Positions 34,337 through 45,966 of a DNA stretch of 64,000 bases are shown piece after piece (position 1 is the first letter of the stretch; each line of letters opens with the position of its first letter). Source of the stretch: Gonatopus flavifemur (Eukaryota; Arthropoda; Insecta; Hymenoptera; Dryinidae); assembly GCA_018340375.1 (NCBI GenBank), contig JAFFJZ010000084.1:372001-436000 (forward strand), in the 5' to 3' direction. The translations under genes were made by a program, and so were the position numbers. The notes beneath the pieces were generated by a model, which worked only from the letters and a program-made list of their open reading frames with translations, ran no database searches and was not told the origin of the DNA.

Positions 34337-34456
34337 TTTTTACTCATCATGTGTCCCTTATTTTGACCTGGAATTTACGGTTTCGTCCTGTTTTTCAAGA
34401 GTCCGGACCTGGCAACCCTGGACTTGCTGGTTCTACGAAACACAATTTTCTCAGTG

Positions 34457-34860
34457 TTGTTACCATTTCGGATTGAATCAGCTGTTTACTGAATATTATA
34501 TGGATATGTGAATCACGTGCATAAATGACAATCACGGAAAGGAATCGAAAAGAGTTCATTTTGGATTGGGAACCAGAAAACGAGCATGAAACAACCAGAA
34601 AGTGACTTGTTTCATAAATTCCCTGATATTTCCGTTCTCTAAACTGCTTGCGAGTTCGTTGGTAATGTATGATTTGAATCTCAATTGAGAAAGGGTGTAA
34701 CAGCACGGAATCCATATCGAGAAGATTCATCTGAAGTCAAAGTAATCGGAAGTCGAGTGCGGAAATAAAACGCGACTATAGAACGACCAACTGATGACTT
34801 TCGTATGGGTTGAAACGTTCAGTTCCTTTTCCTACAAAAATTTCACTTCTTCTCCACAGT
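34457..34860 (+). repeat. Repeat unit, right copy, beside the nested insertion
   Basis: This is the partner of 16660-17060, sharing GAGTTCATTTTGGAT, GGGAACCAGAAAACGA and GAACGACCAACTGATGACTTTCG in the same order and orientation. It begins directly after the TT that closes the split CACTG element. Confidence 0.65.
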
Positions 34861-35290
34861 CTCGATGGAAGAGAGGGAGAGAGAGAGAGAGAAAACATGC
34901 ATTTATCTATGGATATACTCATATGATGATTATTGTGTGGAGAACTGAATTCAAACCGAGTTGATCTCTTTATTAACTATGCAGAGTTTATTAATCACAG
35001 AGAACAGTTGTATTCATCTGAACCGCATGCATATGTCTCTATTTATCCGACATCTATTTATCCCTCATCGATCCCTCATACGGTAGGCGACTTTCGAAGT
35101 TCAGAAGTGCATTCTCATATACCCATCTTTGTCGACCTTGCATATAATCACGGGAATCGAATAAAGTAAGAGTTAGTATAATGCATGCTATTGGTCTCGT
35201 GTCTGTAATCTGGTCGTGTACGTTAATACGGATTACGGAATTTAAATGTGTATATGTCTTAGTGTTGTTCAAGCCCACCACCTCGAACGA

Positions 35291-35326
<36 letters not shown>

Positions 35327-36934
35327 GCTACGCATGTACTAAGAAAAGGTAATTCTGATCCGCTGATTACAATGATTTGATTTATTTTCTTTTCTTTCTA
35401 CATAATTTGAACAATAGTCCAATATGCTAGGATTTGATCCTTAGACTCCTCTATTTCTCTTGCCGGGTATCCTTGCTCCTGTCGGCGCACGACTTCCTAG
35501 ACTCGCGGATTCCCTATCGAAAAAAAAAATATATCTGCATAGATAGTGGGTTGTTCCCTAGTTTCCACAAGAAGCTCATATATCTCCTTAAAGCGGCCTA
35601 CTCTGGATCTAATTTATTCCCTGAACATCGACGCTATATTCTTCTGACAAAGAAAAGTGGAACAAGATACGCAATTATATCTCAGAACCCTTTTTCATCA
35701 TCGAGGAATATATCGGCACGAAAATTTGCTGTGAAAAATCTCAAACACCCCACGCAATTGTGAGGTAGAAGGAATCCACTCACAACAAATTCCTGAATAA
35801 TCGAAACTAGAATTTCCTAATGAATTCCTAGATAACCTGTTACGTATAAGATCACTCTGGTGTAGGGCAGCGCTTTCGCATAGAATCGACACAAGAGTCC
35901 CTTTCCTTTAGTTTCGACCCGTATATATACACCTTTCTACCTTTGTTCGATGGATCAAAATTCGTGCACGGATGTTTTGGTTGTCACACGTGTGTTTTGA
36001 TTTTCATATTCCATCTCTTTCCATTTTCAAAGTCGACCAATACTTCACATGATTGTTACGTCAAAAGTATTGGAACATTCTTTCTCTGTAATGTTCGGTG
36101 AATATTTTAGGAAAAATATCAGATCATCGAGTCTGATACTCCCTAGTATAACCCCACTTTAGCTAGAAATATCAGTCTAGACAAAGACTGGGGAGAGGAT
36201 ATCGTCAAATGAAAATATTACTTCGTTTTAGTGCTGAAATGTACAGAACATCTATTCAAAAACTTTATGGGATACATTCAGAATGGGGACCTTAGGACTT
36301 AGTTTTCTATTGACTTTATTCAAATATAGTGTCTAATAGTTATTAAGGTTATTTTACTTTCTTAGATGAATTTATTCTTCACATTTTGGGTTCTCGAGAA
36401 GTAAAAATTGTGAACTACAATTAATTTGTAAAGAGAAAGAGAAGTTGGGTGGCAATTTGGTTGTCAATTTTATTTCTCAAGATTTTTAGAATGAGTTGGT
36501 TGAAAAACGAAGAGTTGGTTTGATGTGAAAAGAAAGAAAACTTCACAGGCATATCCTCTGAGGGTTTCTCAGTAGGAATTTGGTGTGAAAGTTGTCATTA
36601 AGATGCATGAGAAGAGCTGTTCTGCATAACTCAATGGAAGAAATAGTTCATAAATGCAGAAGAAGAAAAAGAAAGGTTATAAAATATAGCTCTGGGGGTT
36701 AACAAATGTGCTCCAATATTGATAAAAATAAAATGACAGTTCAATGCTTTCAATCACTTTCGACTAATTTTTGACAATCTCTGTCAATTTCTGACATCGA
36801 AAATGAACATTCAGTTCCACGATGAATTCTTTCAGCACGAATAGAAATTCATTAATCATCGCTTTTCATCATCATATTCAGATAGGAAAAGGAAATCAGG
36901 ATAGGTAGGGTGTTTAAGGTGAATCTTTTTGAAT
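34861..36934. other. No gene seen; two microsatellites
   Basis: A GA run lies at about 34869-34894 and a (CA)n run of about 35 bases at 35292-35326. The rest is unique-looking sequence with no frame of protein-like composition. It may be host intergenic or intronic DNA, since no element termini were found. Confidence 0.45.
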
Positions 36935-37275
36935 TTAACAGAGTTCGAATCTAGTTTCACAATTTGAACATTTGACATTTTTATACAGGGTTTCGCAAGG
37001 GATTCCTCCTTCTGTAGGGGATCGAGGGTTGCCAATTGAGTTACTTCTGATTTTGAAAGATTCAGAAAACAACTGTGAATGTTTTAATTTTTCAGAGGAT
37101 TCCTGGAGGGTGTTTTTGTCCTTTTTCAAGTTTTTGAGAAATGTTTTTCCCTTTTTTCCTTGAGGAGGAAGAGTATCTGCATTTATGTGCTGAGCCTTCA
37201 ATTTTAACCTTTCCTTGGGAGCTTGGACAATATTCTCTAAGTGTAAAATTTGTCTAGCGAGCTCAAAATCCACTG
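36935..37275 (-). CDS. Candidate host terminal exon
   Basis: On the minus strand a textbook 3' splice site (pyrimidine run TTTTCTTTTTTTTTCTTTCAG, quoted within limit, ending at about 37276) precedes a 113-codon frame. The frame begins VDFELARQILHLENIVQAP, continues Lys-rich and ends TAA at 36935-36937. Its start is amphipathic, helix-like, and its end has two CxxC-like cysteines (KCSNCETRFELC). No repeat signature is seen. I do not recognise the protein. If real, upstream exons lie to the right, on the minus strand, but I could not find one with confidence before the 39.3-kb retroelement, so it may instead be a chance frame. Confidence 0.35.
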
Positions 37276-39300
37276 AAAGAAAAAAAAAGAAAAGGTATAT
37301 CAAAACTCTGGTTAATCACTTTGATTAAAAGAACTATACGGTTAGAATTTTCGCACTACACAAAAAGAATTCTATAATTTGTACTAAATTTTGGAAACTG
37401 TCAAATAAAACTCATTGAAGTGTCAAAAAAAAGGTAATCTAAGAGACTGAGAAAAAAAACACAATAACTCACTTTTAAAATCTTCGAATATACTCAAATT
37501 TCCAGGTTTCGCAAGGCTACGCTGTCAAATTTTCTTTATAAATTTTTCCCTTAAAGGGGTGGCTGTTTGTTTGAAAATTGTTTTCCACGGTTGTTGCTTT
37601 GCAAGGGTCCACTGACAGATGTAGTACCTGTCAGTTTAGAGTTTCTTGCAAATACGTTGAAATTTTGATTTGTTCTCAAGGAACGTTGGAGAGTAAGTGA
37701 TTTTGAAAATTAATCTCTTCCAGAGCTAAACTCGGTTTTTAGTTTGGAAGGAGAAAGATGACAAGGTGGTGGAAGGGTGGGTGCATGCAGAAAAATCTGT
37801 GGGTGTGCAAAAATTATAGATTGGTTGAAGATTTTATTTGAGGGTGGTCTAAGCATGGATTCGTGCATTACTTGAGGGTAGGCCTGTCCTTGAGAAGAAA
37901 CTTCTCCATTTTCTTCAATTAGGACAACCCACTCACCCTTTCTCTACAGCATAATGCCTAACTCATGCTCTCTTTCTAATATGTATATGCATCTGTCTTT
38001 CTTCATGTATAATTTTAGAGAATTCTCATTCATAGTTTAAAATCAAATATTAATTGGAAAATTTGATATTTATTGATTATGCCTATATTATTCACTGGAA
38101 AAACATCAACAATTGTTTCAAACATTTCAAATTATTTATTTAAATATGAATTGAATTGTTTTTGGAAGAATTTGAACGGAGTTTATATGAAAATTCTATA
38201 ATTTGAGTAGGAAATTTATGAAAGGTTTGTTTTTATGAGTTTCACATAAAAATTTTCATACATAGAATTTGATATTCTTGATGAATTTCAATTATTATGG
38301 TTTATTATTTACCACGTTAATTTCTTTCGTTTAAATCTATATTTCTAACATTATGAAGCTCAACCTATTGATTTCACAATTTATTAATATGTTATGTATT
38401 ATTCACTTGTGGAAAATCTAGGATGAACAGTGAAATGTTATCAAGAATTATGATTTTCTATTTTAATTATTATAAAAAGTATTTCAACATTTATATTCAA
38501 TTTACCTACCTTCAACTTACCAAAACTTACCATTTCCAAGATGTAAAACTTTCATTATTCCAAATGACGCTTTATTCTGGTTTAAAGTCAGGATTTTGCA
38601 TTATAGGAATCCTAGATTGGGCCAGCATCGGCAGCCAATCTTCAATTTCAAAACCAATGGTCAGATCGGTGTTAAAATTTGAATTTCCATGTGTATCAAC
38701 TCAGTCAAGGCTGAATTCAACCGGGATCGATGAAGATCAGCAACCGATACTTCACCAACCCTGGACCAGCCTTGGCCCAATGAGGAATATTGGGGCTTTT
38801 CAATTGTAAAAAAGAAACAAATTGCATGTTTTTCATATTCTCAACAGTGAATATATTGAGAAATTTCAAAATAGAGTTGGCGACACGATTCTTCGCTCTA
38901 ATCCTCTACTGTCTATGTTTTTAATGAGTTTTTCATTGCAGGGTGGTTTGGAACGTGCTTCTATTTGAAAAAGGGAGCAATAAAGGATAAGGAAAGGGGT
39001 CTCTGGTTTTCCAAATTTACTTGTCCCCTTTAGATATGGTGGAAACATAACGGGAACACAAGTTGTTCTCAACTTGTGTTTTAAAGGAAGATTTATCTTT
39101 CTCTATAATTCGAGTGTACAGAAATCTTCCTTCACCGTATGCGTATATTTCCTAGGATGAATTTGTCGACAGGGCAACAGGTTTCTGTTTGACCCTCATA
39201 GACAATTCATCCATAGGAATTGAACAGAAGAGGAAGATTGGAAGAGCAAATAGGAGAGAGAAAGAGAAAAGAAGAAGAATTTGAAGAAAATTTTACGTTC
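37276..39300. other. No gene seen
   Basis: AT-rich sequence without credible frames. Around 38610-38790 blocks such as GATTGGGCCAGCATCGG and CCTTGGCCCAATGAGG face each other weakly, perhaps an old inverted repeat. Part of 39000-39300 may be the LTR of the Env-bearing element to the right. Confidence 0.35.
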
Positions 39301-39325
39301 TCGTTACACCTTCCCCCTTTTTTGA
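39301..39325 (-). promoter_or_regulatory. Possible polypurine tract and LTR start
   Basis: Read on the minus strand this is a purine run (AAAAAAGGGGGAAGG) directly followed by TGTAACGAGAACG. A polypurine tract followed by TG is how a 3' LTR begins in LTR elements, and it lies about 180 bp after the Env-like gene. No matching 5' LTR was found, so it stays tentative. Confidence 0.35.
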
Positions 39326-39484
39326 CGAAATCCCATATGGAATTTGGCAAAAGATCAGAGATCAGCATTGATATAGTTGTGGTAAGTTGAATTTGACAAA
39401 TTATTCCAATGATTGAATTGATAATAATGATAATAATCATAATAGTAAAAATGTTGATATGGTTATAATAATAATGGGGGAATT

Positions 39485-41453
39485 TTACACATTAAGTCCA
39501 TAGGGGCGTTTTGGCGTGTCTGATTCTGTAGACAGTTGATTCAACGGGTAGAGTTGTTCCTTCTGTTCGTTGTCATCTGTCGGAAGTTCGGAGTCCATGG
39601 TGGTAACCACGGTTTCCTTGATGAGTTTGCGTTGATTGATATGCAATAATAGATTGGTTGCAGAATCCCATAGCGAAACCACTAAATAGGGTGACCACCA
39701 TACACAGAATGCAGTGCAAATACGTGTATTACTGTATCAATGATCAGTTTGATGATTTTTACTGTCAAAATTATTCCAAGAATTCCTGCGCTGAATGTTC
39801 CAAAGGTACTGAATCCGATCCAGAGCTTATTCCACGTTGAATTGGCAATGTGTTCTAGGGTTTTTTTATCTTGTATTGAGCTCCAGCTCAATCCTTGAAG
39901 ATCAACGGGCTCTCCAGTGACGGCACGAACGATATTATTGACGATCGCAGGTTGCTCAAAGGGTGACATTATATATTTGTTCAGTCTTTCAATGCCCTTT
40001 TCAGTGTAAATCCCCTGTTCGACGAGATTTCCTGGGCTTTGATACGTCCAAGTATGTGTTTTGAGTGGTTCCATTGTGTATGGAGCAAGCGTTTCCGTAG
40101 CGAAAGGTAACATTTTGTACCATGTACCGTCCATTCCGTACATTGGTGGCACCATACTATTACATGGAACTTCGGTTCCTTGTTTTTCAAGAATATGGGT
40201 TTTGGGCATCATGAAAAGTTTCGTGTTAACTTTTATAACTGGCAATTCTTGATAACATCGGTTGGTTGTGGCAACTCTCACTTCGACGGATATGCATTTT
40301 ATTAATCTAATAACTTTCCCGGTGATCATAGCCGTGAACCTGGTCCTTTTTGGGAATTATAGGCAAATTCTTCTGGTTTGATGAGTGCCGAAGTTTGTGC
40401 ATTTCTCAAAATTTCTTGTTCCAAACGACATCTTTGGATGATTACGTCTCTATAGAGGTTATTTATCTGGATCCTGATGAACTTTTCCACGTCAACGAAC
40501 TTGCTGTTCACGTGAGTGAAGGGCTCCAGGTCCTGGGTCTTCATGAGCTGCGGTCTGGAGAAGGAATTTTCACGTCTTCCTTCCAATATGAAAAGCTTGG
40601 GATGCTGTGTTTTTATCAGTTGATAACCGTAGAGATATCGTGATTGTTCGGCGGTGAGGGCAAAAGTTACGTCTTCAGTTTTCACTGAATAAATTGTTTC
40701 CGGATATTGGTCTGAAAGATCTTGTAATTTGGAAGAGAATCCTTCATACAAAACTCCATAGCGATTGAATTTGCAGGTTTTTTCAGGTATTACATTCCAG
40801 TAGGCATGTCCTCCTAGGATGTCCACACAGTTTCCAGATGAAAGCGTGCATTGAGTTCCGGATGATAGGATTATTTCGCTCATTTCTAAATCAGTTTTTG
40901 CGTAATAGTCGATCAAGGTAATTCTGACTGTACCCTGTACGATAACATCACTCCAAGTTCCGTATGGGTCGGCGTAGAAAGTTGCTTCGCACTTTCCTTC
41001 GTTAGTGACCTTCCCAGCGATAGTGATTGCATAACTGTTCGTAACGTTGATTCTAATGCCGTATATAGATGTTGATCGAATTATCAGTCTTCCGGTATCG
41101 TGAAGATCTCTGCATTCCTCTCTTGTTGTCTCCATGATGTACTCGGCATATCCTCCATTTACTGCAGAGTTGTGTGAAAACATTCCGCAATGATTGATCT
41201 CACGGAAAATTTCTACTTTACACATTTGCACATGTACATTTCCAAAGTCTATTATTTGCAATAACTGCATGTACGTGGTGGTTTCATTAACTCTCGGTTC
41301 AGCGATATTGCAATCACCTATTTTATTCAATGATATTGTAGTTATGTTCGCGTTAGGGGCTGCACAATCCTATGCTATCAGTCCATCCGTTGATCCTGGG
41401 TGTAGCCCAATGTGGATGATGGCGAATCGCCACAGAATTGTCTGCAACGCCAT
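39485..41453 (-). pseudogene. Env-like viral glycoprotein gene, broken
   Basis: Two main frames, 41453-40326 and 40329-39682, plus a short tail frame 39682-39485, line up as one type I membrane glycoprotein of about 600 residues. The ATG at 41453-41451 starts a signal-like stretch ended by an in-frame TAG (41370-41372). The cysteine-rich ectodomain follows, with N-glycosylation sites. The second frame, shifted by one base, has a helical region and a strong membrane segment near its end. The cysteine pattern suggests the chuvirus-like glycoproteins often captured by insect BEL/Pao or gypsy elements. This is by pattern only. No pol gene adjoins it, so it is either an orphan of an LTR element or an integrated viral gene. 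Confidence 0.65.
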
Positions 41454-41899
41454 GTTACGCCTGGGGGTGGGTTGAGTTTAATATTTGTAGAAAAAAAATG
41501 TTGTAAATTCTACAATATAAGTTGTTATAAAACTAAAATCAGGCATCAATATGTTGATATATTTGAATTTGGATGCCGCAAGCAAAACTGAATCTGTTTC
41601 TCTGATATAAAAGAGGTTAATTATGTATTTGTGTATTATGCTGTGTTTTTCTTTGTCATATTCAACTCAACCTAGGTATTTTTATACCGCAGTTCAGGCA
41701 AAAATTCATCCTGTTACTATTATGTTGAAATTTTCGAAAATCGGTACCACAGTGTGAACAAAAATTAATTCCTTTAGAAATTACTATTGATGAATTATCA
41801 GTTGAAATTTGTGTATAGGGCCTTCTCAATGTTTTTGTTGCAGTGCTAATATCTCTAAATTGAGCGGCAGCTCACGCAAGAATATATATAGGTTATATA
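41454..41899. other. No gene seen
   Basis: This is AT-rich sequence upstream of the Env-like gene and left of the first rosa-like element. If an LTR or leader preceded env it is not recognisable. The last two bases, TA, are the target duplication of the next element. Confidence 0.4.
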
Positions 41900-43927
41900 C
41901 AGGGTGGGGCATTCAAAGTGTCGCGGGCGTTTTTTCCAAAAATAAAATGAGATACGAGAAAATTTTTCGGACAAAAATTGTAGGGTATCGAGGGGGACAT
42001 CCGATGGTGGCCTTGGCTTTGACCTCAAATCTCATCTTCAAGGGCATTCTGAGGTCAACTCTTGTTCTTTGAATAGCATCTCATATTTTTGACTGCAGAT
42101 TTGGATTCTAGGTCAAAAACCAAGAAACTTTTGTCTGAACCATTTTCCTGAAATCCGCAAAGATGGCGCCCTAATCGATATTGTTCCGAACTGAATCTGA
42201 CATTAGAATAACTCGAAAACGAAGGGTCTTGGAGGAGAATGTTTCGGACAAAAGTTGTCTGATTCCAAGGGGGACCCCTTGAACTGAAACGGAGGTGATG
42301 GGGTATAACAGACAAAACACAACACATTTCAATCGTCTACATCACTTGGATAATTTTAATGCAGTAGATGCTCAAAATGATGGCCTTCGACTTCAATACA
42401 CATTTCAAAACGTTTTACAAAAGATTGCTGAACTCGTGCTAAAATATCTTCATTGATGCTCGCGCATGCATTGATGATTCGTTGACGCATATTCTCAGGT
42501 GTAGTCGGTGCTTGTTGATAAACTGTATCTTTTATGTATCCTAATAAAAAAAAATCTGGAGAAGTAAGATCCGGAGAACGGGCAGGCCAATGAACTGGTC
42601 CACGACGTCCTATCCATCGTCCAGGATAATCTCTGTCCAATATTTCTCGAGCTGTGACTGCATAATGGGATGGACAACCATCGTGTTGATACCACATATT
42701 CAATCGTTCCTGAATCGTTCTTCAAGTAATGTTGGAAGTACTTGATCGAAGAAATGTCTGTACTTCTCTCCATTTAGCGTATCTGCGATGAAGAACGGTC
42801 CAATTACTCGAGATCGAAAAATACCACACCAAACATTCACAGCCCATTGCCTTTGATGCTCTACTTGACGTAACCATCTTGGATTTTCTGTCGCCCAGTA
42901 ATGCATATTATGTCGATTTACTTGACCATGATTGGTGAACGTCGACTCATCAGAAAATAATATGTTGATGAAGTTGTTATTGTGCATTTGCGCTAGACCC
43001 CATCGACAAAACTGTACACGATTTTCGAAATCATCACCGTGAAGGTCTTGATGCAAACAAATGTGATACGGATGGAATTTGTGACGTTTCAGTATTCGAA
43101 GAACACTTCTTCGAGAAATTCCCGAATGGAGTTCAATTTCACGAGAGCTCACGTGTGGATTATTGGCTACTGCAGCTAGTACATTAACTTCCGCATTTTC
43201 TCCGCTAACAGTTCTCATTCGATGTCGTTTTTCCCTTGTAACACTTCCCGTTTCTGAGAATAATTTTGTAATGCGTTGAAAATACCTAATGGATGGCGTT
43301 GTTCTTTCAGGAAATCGTTCTGCATACAAGTCATATGCTTGTCTGGGGTTCTTATGCACTTCACCGTAAATGTAGATCATATCGATCTTTTCAGAAACCG
43401 TGTATCGGATATCCATGATTTTCAATTTGTCATAAACCAAGTAATAATCAAATGTAACTGACAAACTGACTTTCAAAATCGTGAATTTTCACTGAACCCC
43501 GTCGTTTGTTTACATCGCGTGAGCTCTGAATGGTGGTAATGTAGACGATTGAAATGTGTTGTGTATTGACAACTTTTGTACGGAACATTCTTTTGCAAGA
43601 CCCTTCGTTTTCGAGTTATTCGAATGTCAGATTCAAAATGGAACAATATCGATTAGAGCGCCATTTTTGCGGATTTCAGGAAAATGGTTCAGACAAAAGT
43701 TTCTTGGTTTTTGACCTAGAATCCAAATCTGCAGTAAAAAATATGAGATGCTATTTAAAAAACAAAAGTTGATCTCAGAATGCCCTTGAAGATGAGATTG
43801 GAGGTCAAAGCCAAGGCCACCATCGGATGTCCCCCTCGGTACCCTACAACTTTTGTCCGAAAAATTTTCTCGTATCTCACTTTATTTTTGGAAAAAACGC
43901 CCGCGACACTTTAAATGCCCTACCCTG
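41900..43927 (-). mobile_element. rosa-like element A (Tc1/mariner, D,D41D)
   Basis: The element starts CAGGGTGGGGCATTCAAAGTG and ends in its complement, with TA at 41898-41899 and 43928-43929. The inverted repeats are very long: about 41900-42346 against 43536-43927, the left arm having some 50 bp that the right lacks. The transposase lies between them on the minus strand. Length 2028 bp. Confidence 0.9.
42356..43416 (-). pseudogene. D,D41D transposase of element A, one frameshift
   Basis: The start is MDIRYTVSEK at 43416. The N-terminal helix-turn-helix (ERTTPSIRYFQRITKLF) is followed by a second one (SSREIELHSGISRRSVLRILKRH). Catalytic Asp residues are in LFSDESTF, YQHDGCPSH and SPDLTSPDFFLLG, with 41 residues between the second and third. 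The frame changes near 42703, where GAACGATTCAG is followed by GAACGATT, so an 11-bp tandem duplication is the likely cause. Otherwise the protein of about 350 residues is whole. Confidence 0.92.
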
Positions 43928-43933
43928 TATATA

Positions 43934-45966
43934 CAGGGCGTTCCATTTGAAACAGGACAGCTGAATAACTCTTCAGGGAATGGAGGAGGAAAAAAATTGT
44001 ACAGGTAAAAGTTGTAGGGTTCGAAGGGGGCCATAAGATGGTGACCTTGAATTTGACCTTGAGGTCAATTTTGAGCATGATTGATGGTCAAAGTATGTTT
44101 TTTCAAATGGAAAACCCTACGTTCGACCTCAGAAATGGAAAGAGCGGAAAATTTTACGTCCGAATATGTTAACATACCAGGTCACTTAGAGGTCATTTGA
44201 AGGTCAAAAAACCATTTTCCATGGATTTTCACGGGAAAGCCTCAAACGAGTTGTTTCTCTGACCAAAGTTATTGAAGTTAAAGTGAAACCCCACGTTTCG
44301 ACCTCGAATTGAAAGTCAACAGAACTAACCTTCAGAGTTCACTCTTCATATCAGTACGAAAATGATCATTAGGAAGTTTTCATCGTTTACGGTGTAAGTG
44401 CGAGTTCAAAATGGTTTATTCACCTAACGAATGTGTTGATATTTTAATGATCTTGGGTGAGTGTCGCGGAGTGTATCAAAGAGCGTCACAATTGTACAGA
44501 GAGCGGTTTGGAGATCGGCAGCACACCCTTCTCCAGAAGTCATTCGCCAAGTCAAAAGAAATTGTCGACAAGGAAGGATTGGTCAACGCCGAAACAATCA
44601 AGGTTTCAACTTCAACGACCCTCGACGCGTTGCTGTTTTAGCAATAATACACATGAATCCTCATGTTAGTTTACGTGATATTGAACGCGATTTGGGTATT
44701 CCACGCAGTCCGGCACACAGAATTCTACAAGCTGCTCAATATCATCCGTACCACATCACACTGACCCAAGAATTATCTCAACAAGATATGCAGAATCGGG
44801 TTAACTTTTGCCATTGGGCTTTACAGAGGTTGAACGAAGCGCCCGATTTCTTTCGATATGTTCTTTTCAGTGATGAATCAACGTTTCAAAGTACTGGCTT
44901 GTTGAATCGTCACAATAGCCACTATTGGTCAGCGCAAAACCCGCACTGGACTCAACAAGTTGATCATCAGCATCGGTGGAGCATGAATGTTTGATGTGGA
45001 ATGCTAGACAATCAAGTTATTGGGCCGTCTTTTCTTGATGGAACTGTTAACGGTCCTAATTATCTACAGTTTTTACAGAATGAATTACCAGTTCTCATGG
45101 AAGATGTGACATTAGCAACTGGGCAGAGGATGTGGTATTAGCAAGACGGTGCACCACCACACTTTGTTCGATGTGTGAGGGATTATCTAAATATCCTTTT
45201 CCCAATCGTTGGATTGGTCGAGGTGGATTTGTAGTGTGGCCGGCAAGATCTCCTGATCTCACCCCTCTAGATTTTCATTCGTGGGGTTACGTGAAGAATG
45301 TCGTTCATACCAACCGACCAACAACACCTGTGGATCTACAACAACGCATCAGATACGCAATTGCGAATATTCGTGCAGAAGTTTTTCAGTCTGTTCTTGG
45401 AAACTTTCGACGCCGGCTGGAGTTATGTATTGAAGTGAATGGCGGTCAATTCGAACATCTCCTGCAATAAGTGTGTCTTACCCGTCAACGGATTTGTGCC
45501 ATCTGTGATTATAAAACGACGAACTGGAAAAATAAATAATTTTTGAATTATCGTTTCAAATTTGGCATTCATTATCGTTCTTAAGGTCGAATTCAAGGTC
45601 GAAACGTGGGGTTTCACTTTAACTTTGATAACTTTGGTCAGAGAAATGACTCGTTTGAGGCGTTTCCGTGAAAATCCATAGAAAATGGTTTTTTGACCTT
45701 CAAATGACCTCTAAATGACCTGATATGTTAACATATTCGGACGTAAAATTTTCCGCTCTTTCCATTTCTGAGGTCGAACGTAGGGTTTTCCATTTGAAAA
45801 AACATACTTTGACCATCAATTATGCTCGAAATTGACCTCAAGGTCAAGTTCAAGGTCACCATCTTATGGCCCCCTTCGGACCCTACAACTTTTACCTGAA
45901 CAATTTTTTCCCCCCTCCATTCCCTCAAGAGTTATTCAGCTGTCCTGTTTCAAATGGGACGCCCTG
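43934..45966 (+). mobile_element. rosa-like element B (Tc1/mariner, D,D41D)
   Basis: It starts CAGGGCGTTCCATTTGAAAC, six bases (TATATA) after element A ends, and ends in GGGACGCCCTG before TA at 45967-45968. The inverted arms are about 43934-44312 and 45590-45966. The transposase is on the plus strand, opposite to A. The two elements differ too much to be copies of one recent event. Confidence 0.9.
44411..45470 (+). pseudogene. D,D41D transposase of element B, several lesions
   Basis: It begins MVYSPNECVDILMILGECRG. A shift near 44515 moves to the frame with NPHVSLRDIERDLGIPRSPAHRIL and LFSDESTFQSTGLLNRH. An in-frame TGA at 44992-44994 (where WCG is expected) and TAG at 45139-45141 (before QDGAPPH) follow. 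Another shift near 45195 leads to SPDLTPLDFHSWGY and the end. Counting across the shift, about 41 residues separate the second and third Asp, as in element A. More decayed than A. Confidence 0.88.

Larger units (their letters stand above)
17534..34420 (+). mobile_element. hAT-like element, heavily interrupted
   Basis: The left end CAGGGTTGCCAGGCG at 17534 and the reversed right end CAGGGTTGCCAGGTC at 34420 share 13 bases, a typical hAT terminus. Between them lie a BED-type finger and a hAT transposase (25475-34336) in the right orientation. The LINE, the Transib, MITEs and foldbacks account for most of the 16.9 kb. The 8 bp outside the two ends do not match (GCTGCTGG against GACTTGCT). The left end could therefore belong to a related second copy, or the duplication has decayed. 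Confidence 0.6.
17061..34456. mobile_element. CACTG-end element split by a 17-kb nest
   Basis: The left end starts CACTGAGGGAAATGTG at 17061. The right end, reversed, starts CACTGAGAAAATTGTG at 34456, and both continue with GTTTCGTAGAAC. TT lies on both sides (17059-17060 and 34457-34458). The same end type and 2-bp duplication are seen in the small elements at 26407-26614 (TT) and 27915-28084 (TG). The simplest reading is one small element whose halves were pushed apart by later insertions. CACTA-type elements have CACT ends and 2-3-bp duplications, but the superfamily is an inference. Confidence 0.65.

Noticed and set aside
35292..35326. (CA)n run as a regulatory element
   Set aside because: An ordinary dinucleotide microsatellite with no supporting context.
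38423..38809. 128-codon frame
   Set aside because: It opens in AT-rich non-coding sequence and crosses a weak inverted repeat; no family features.
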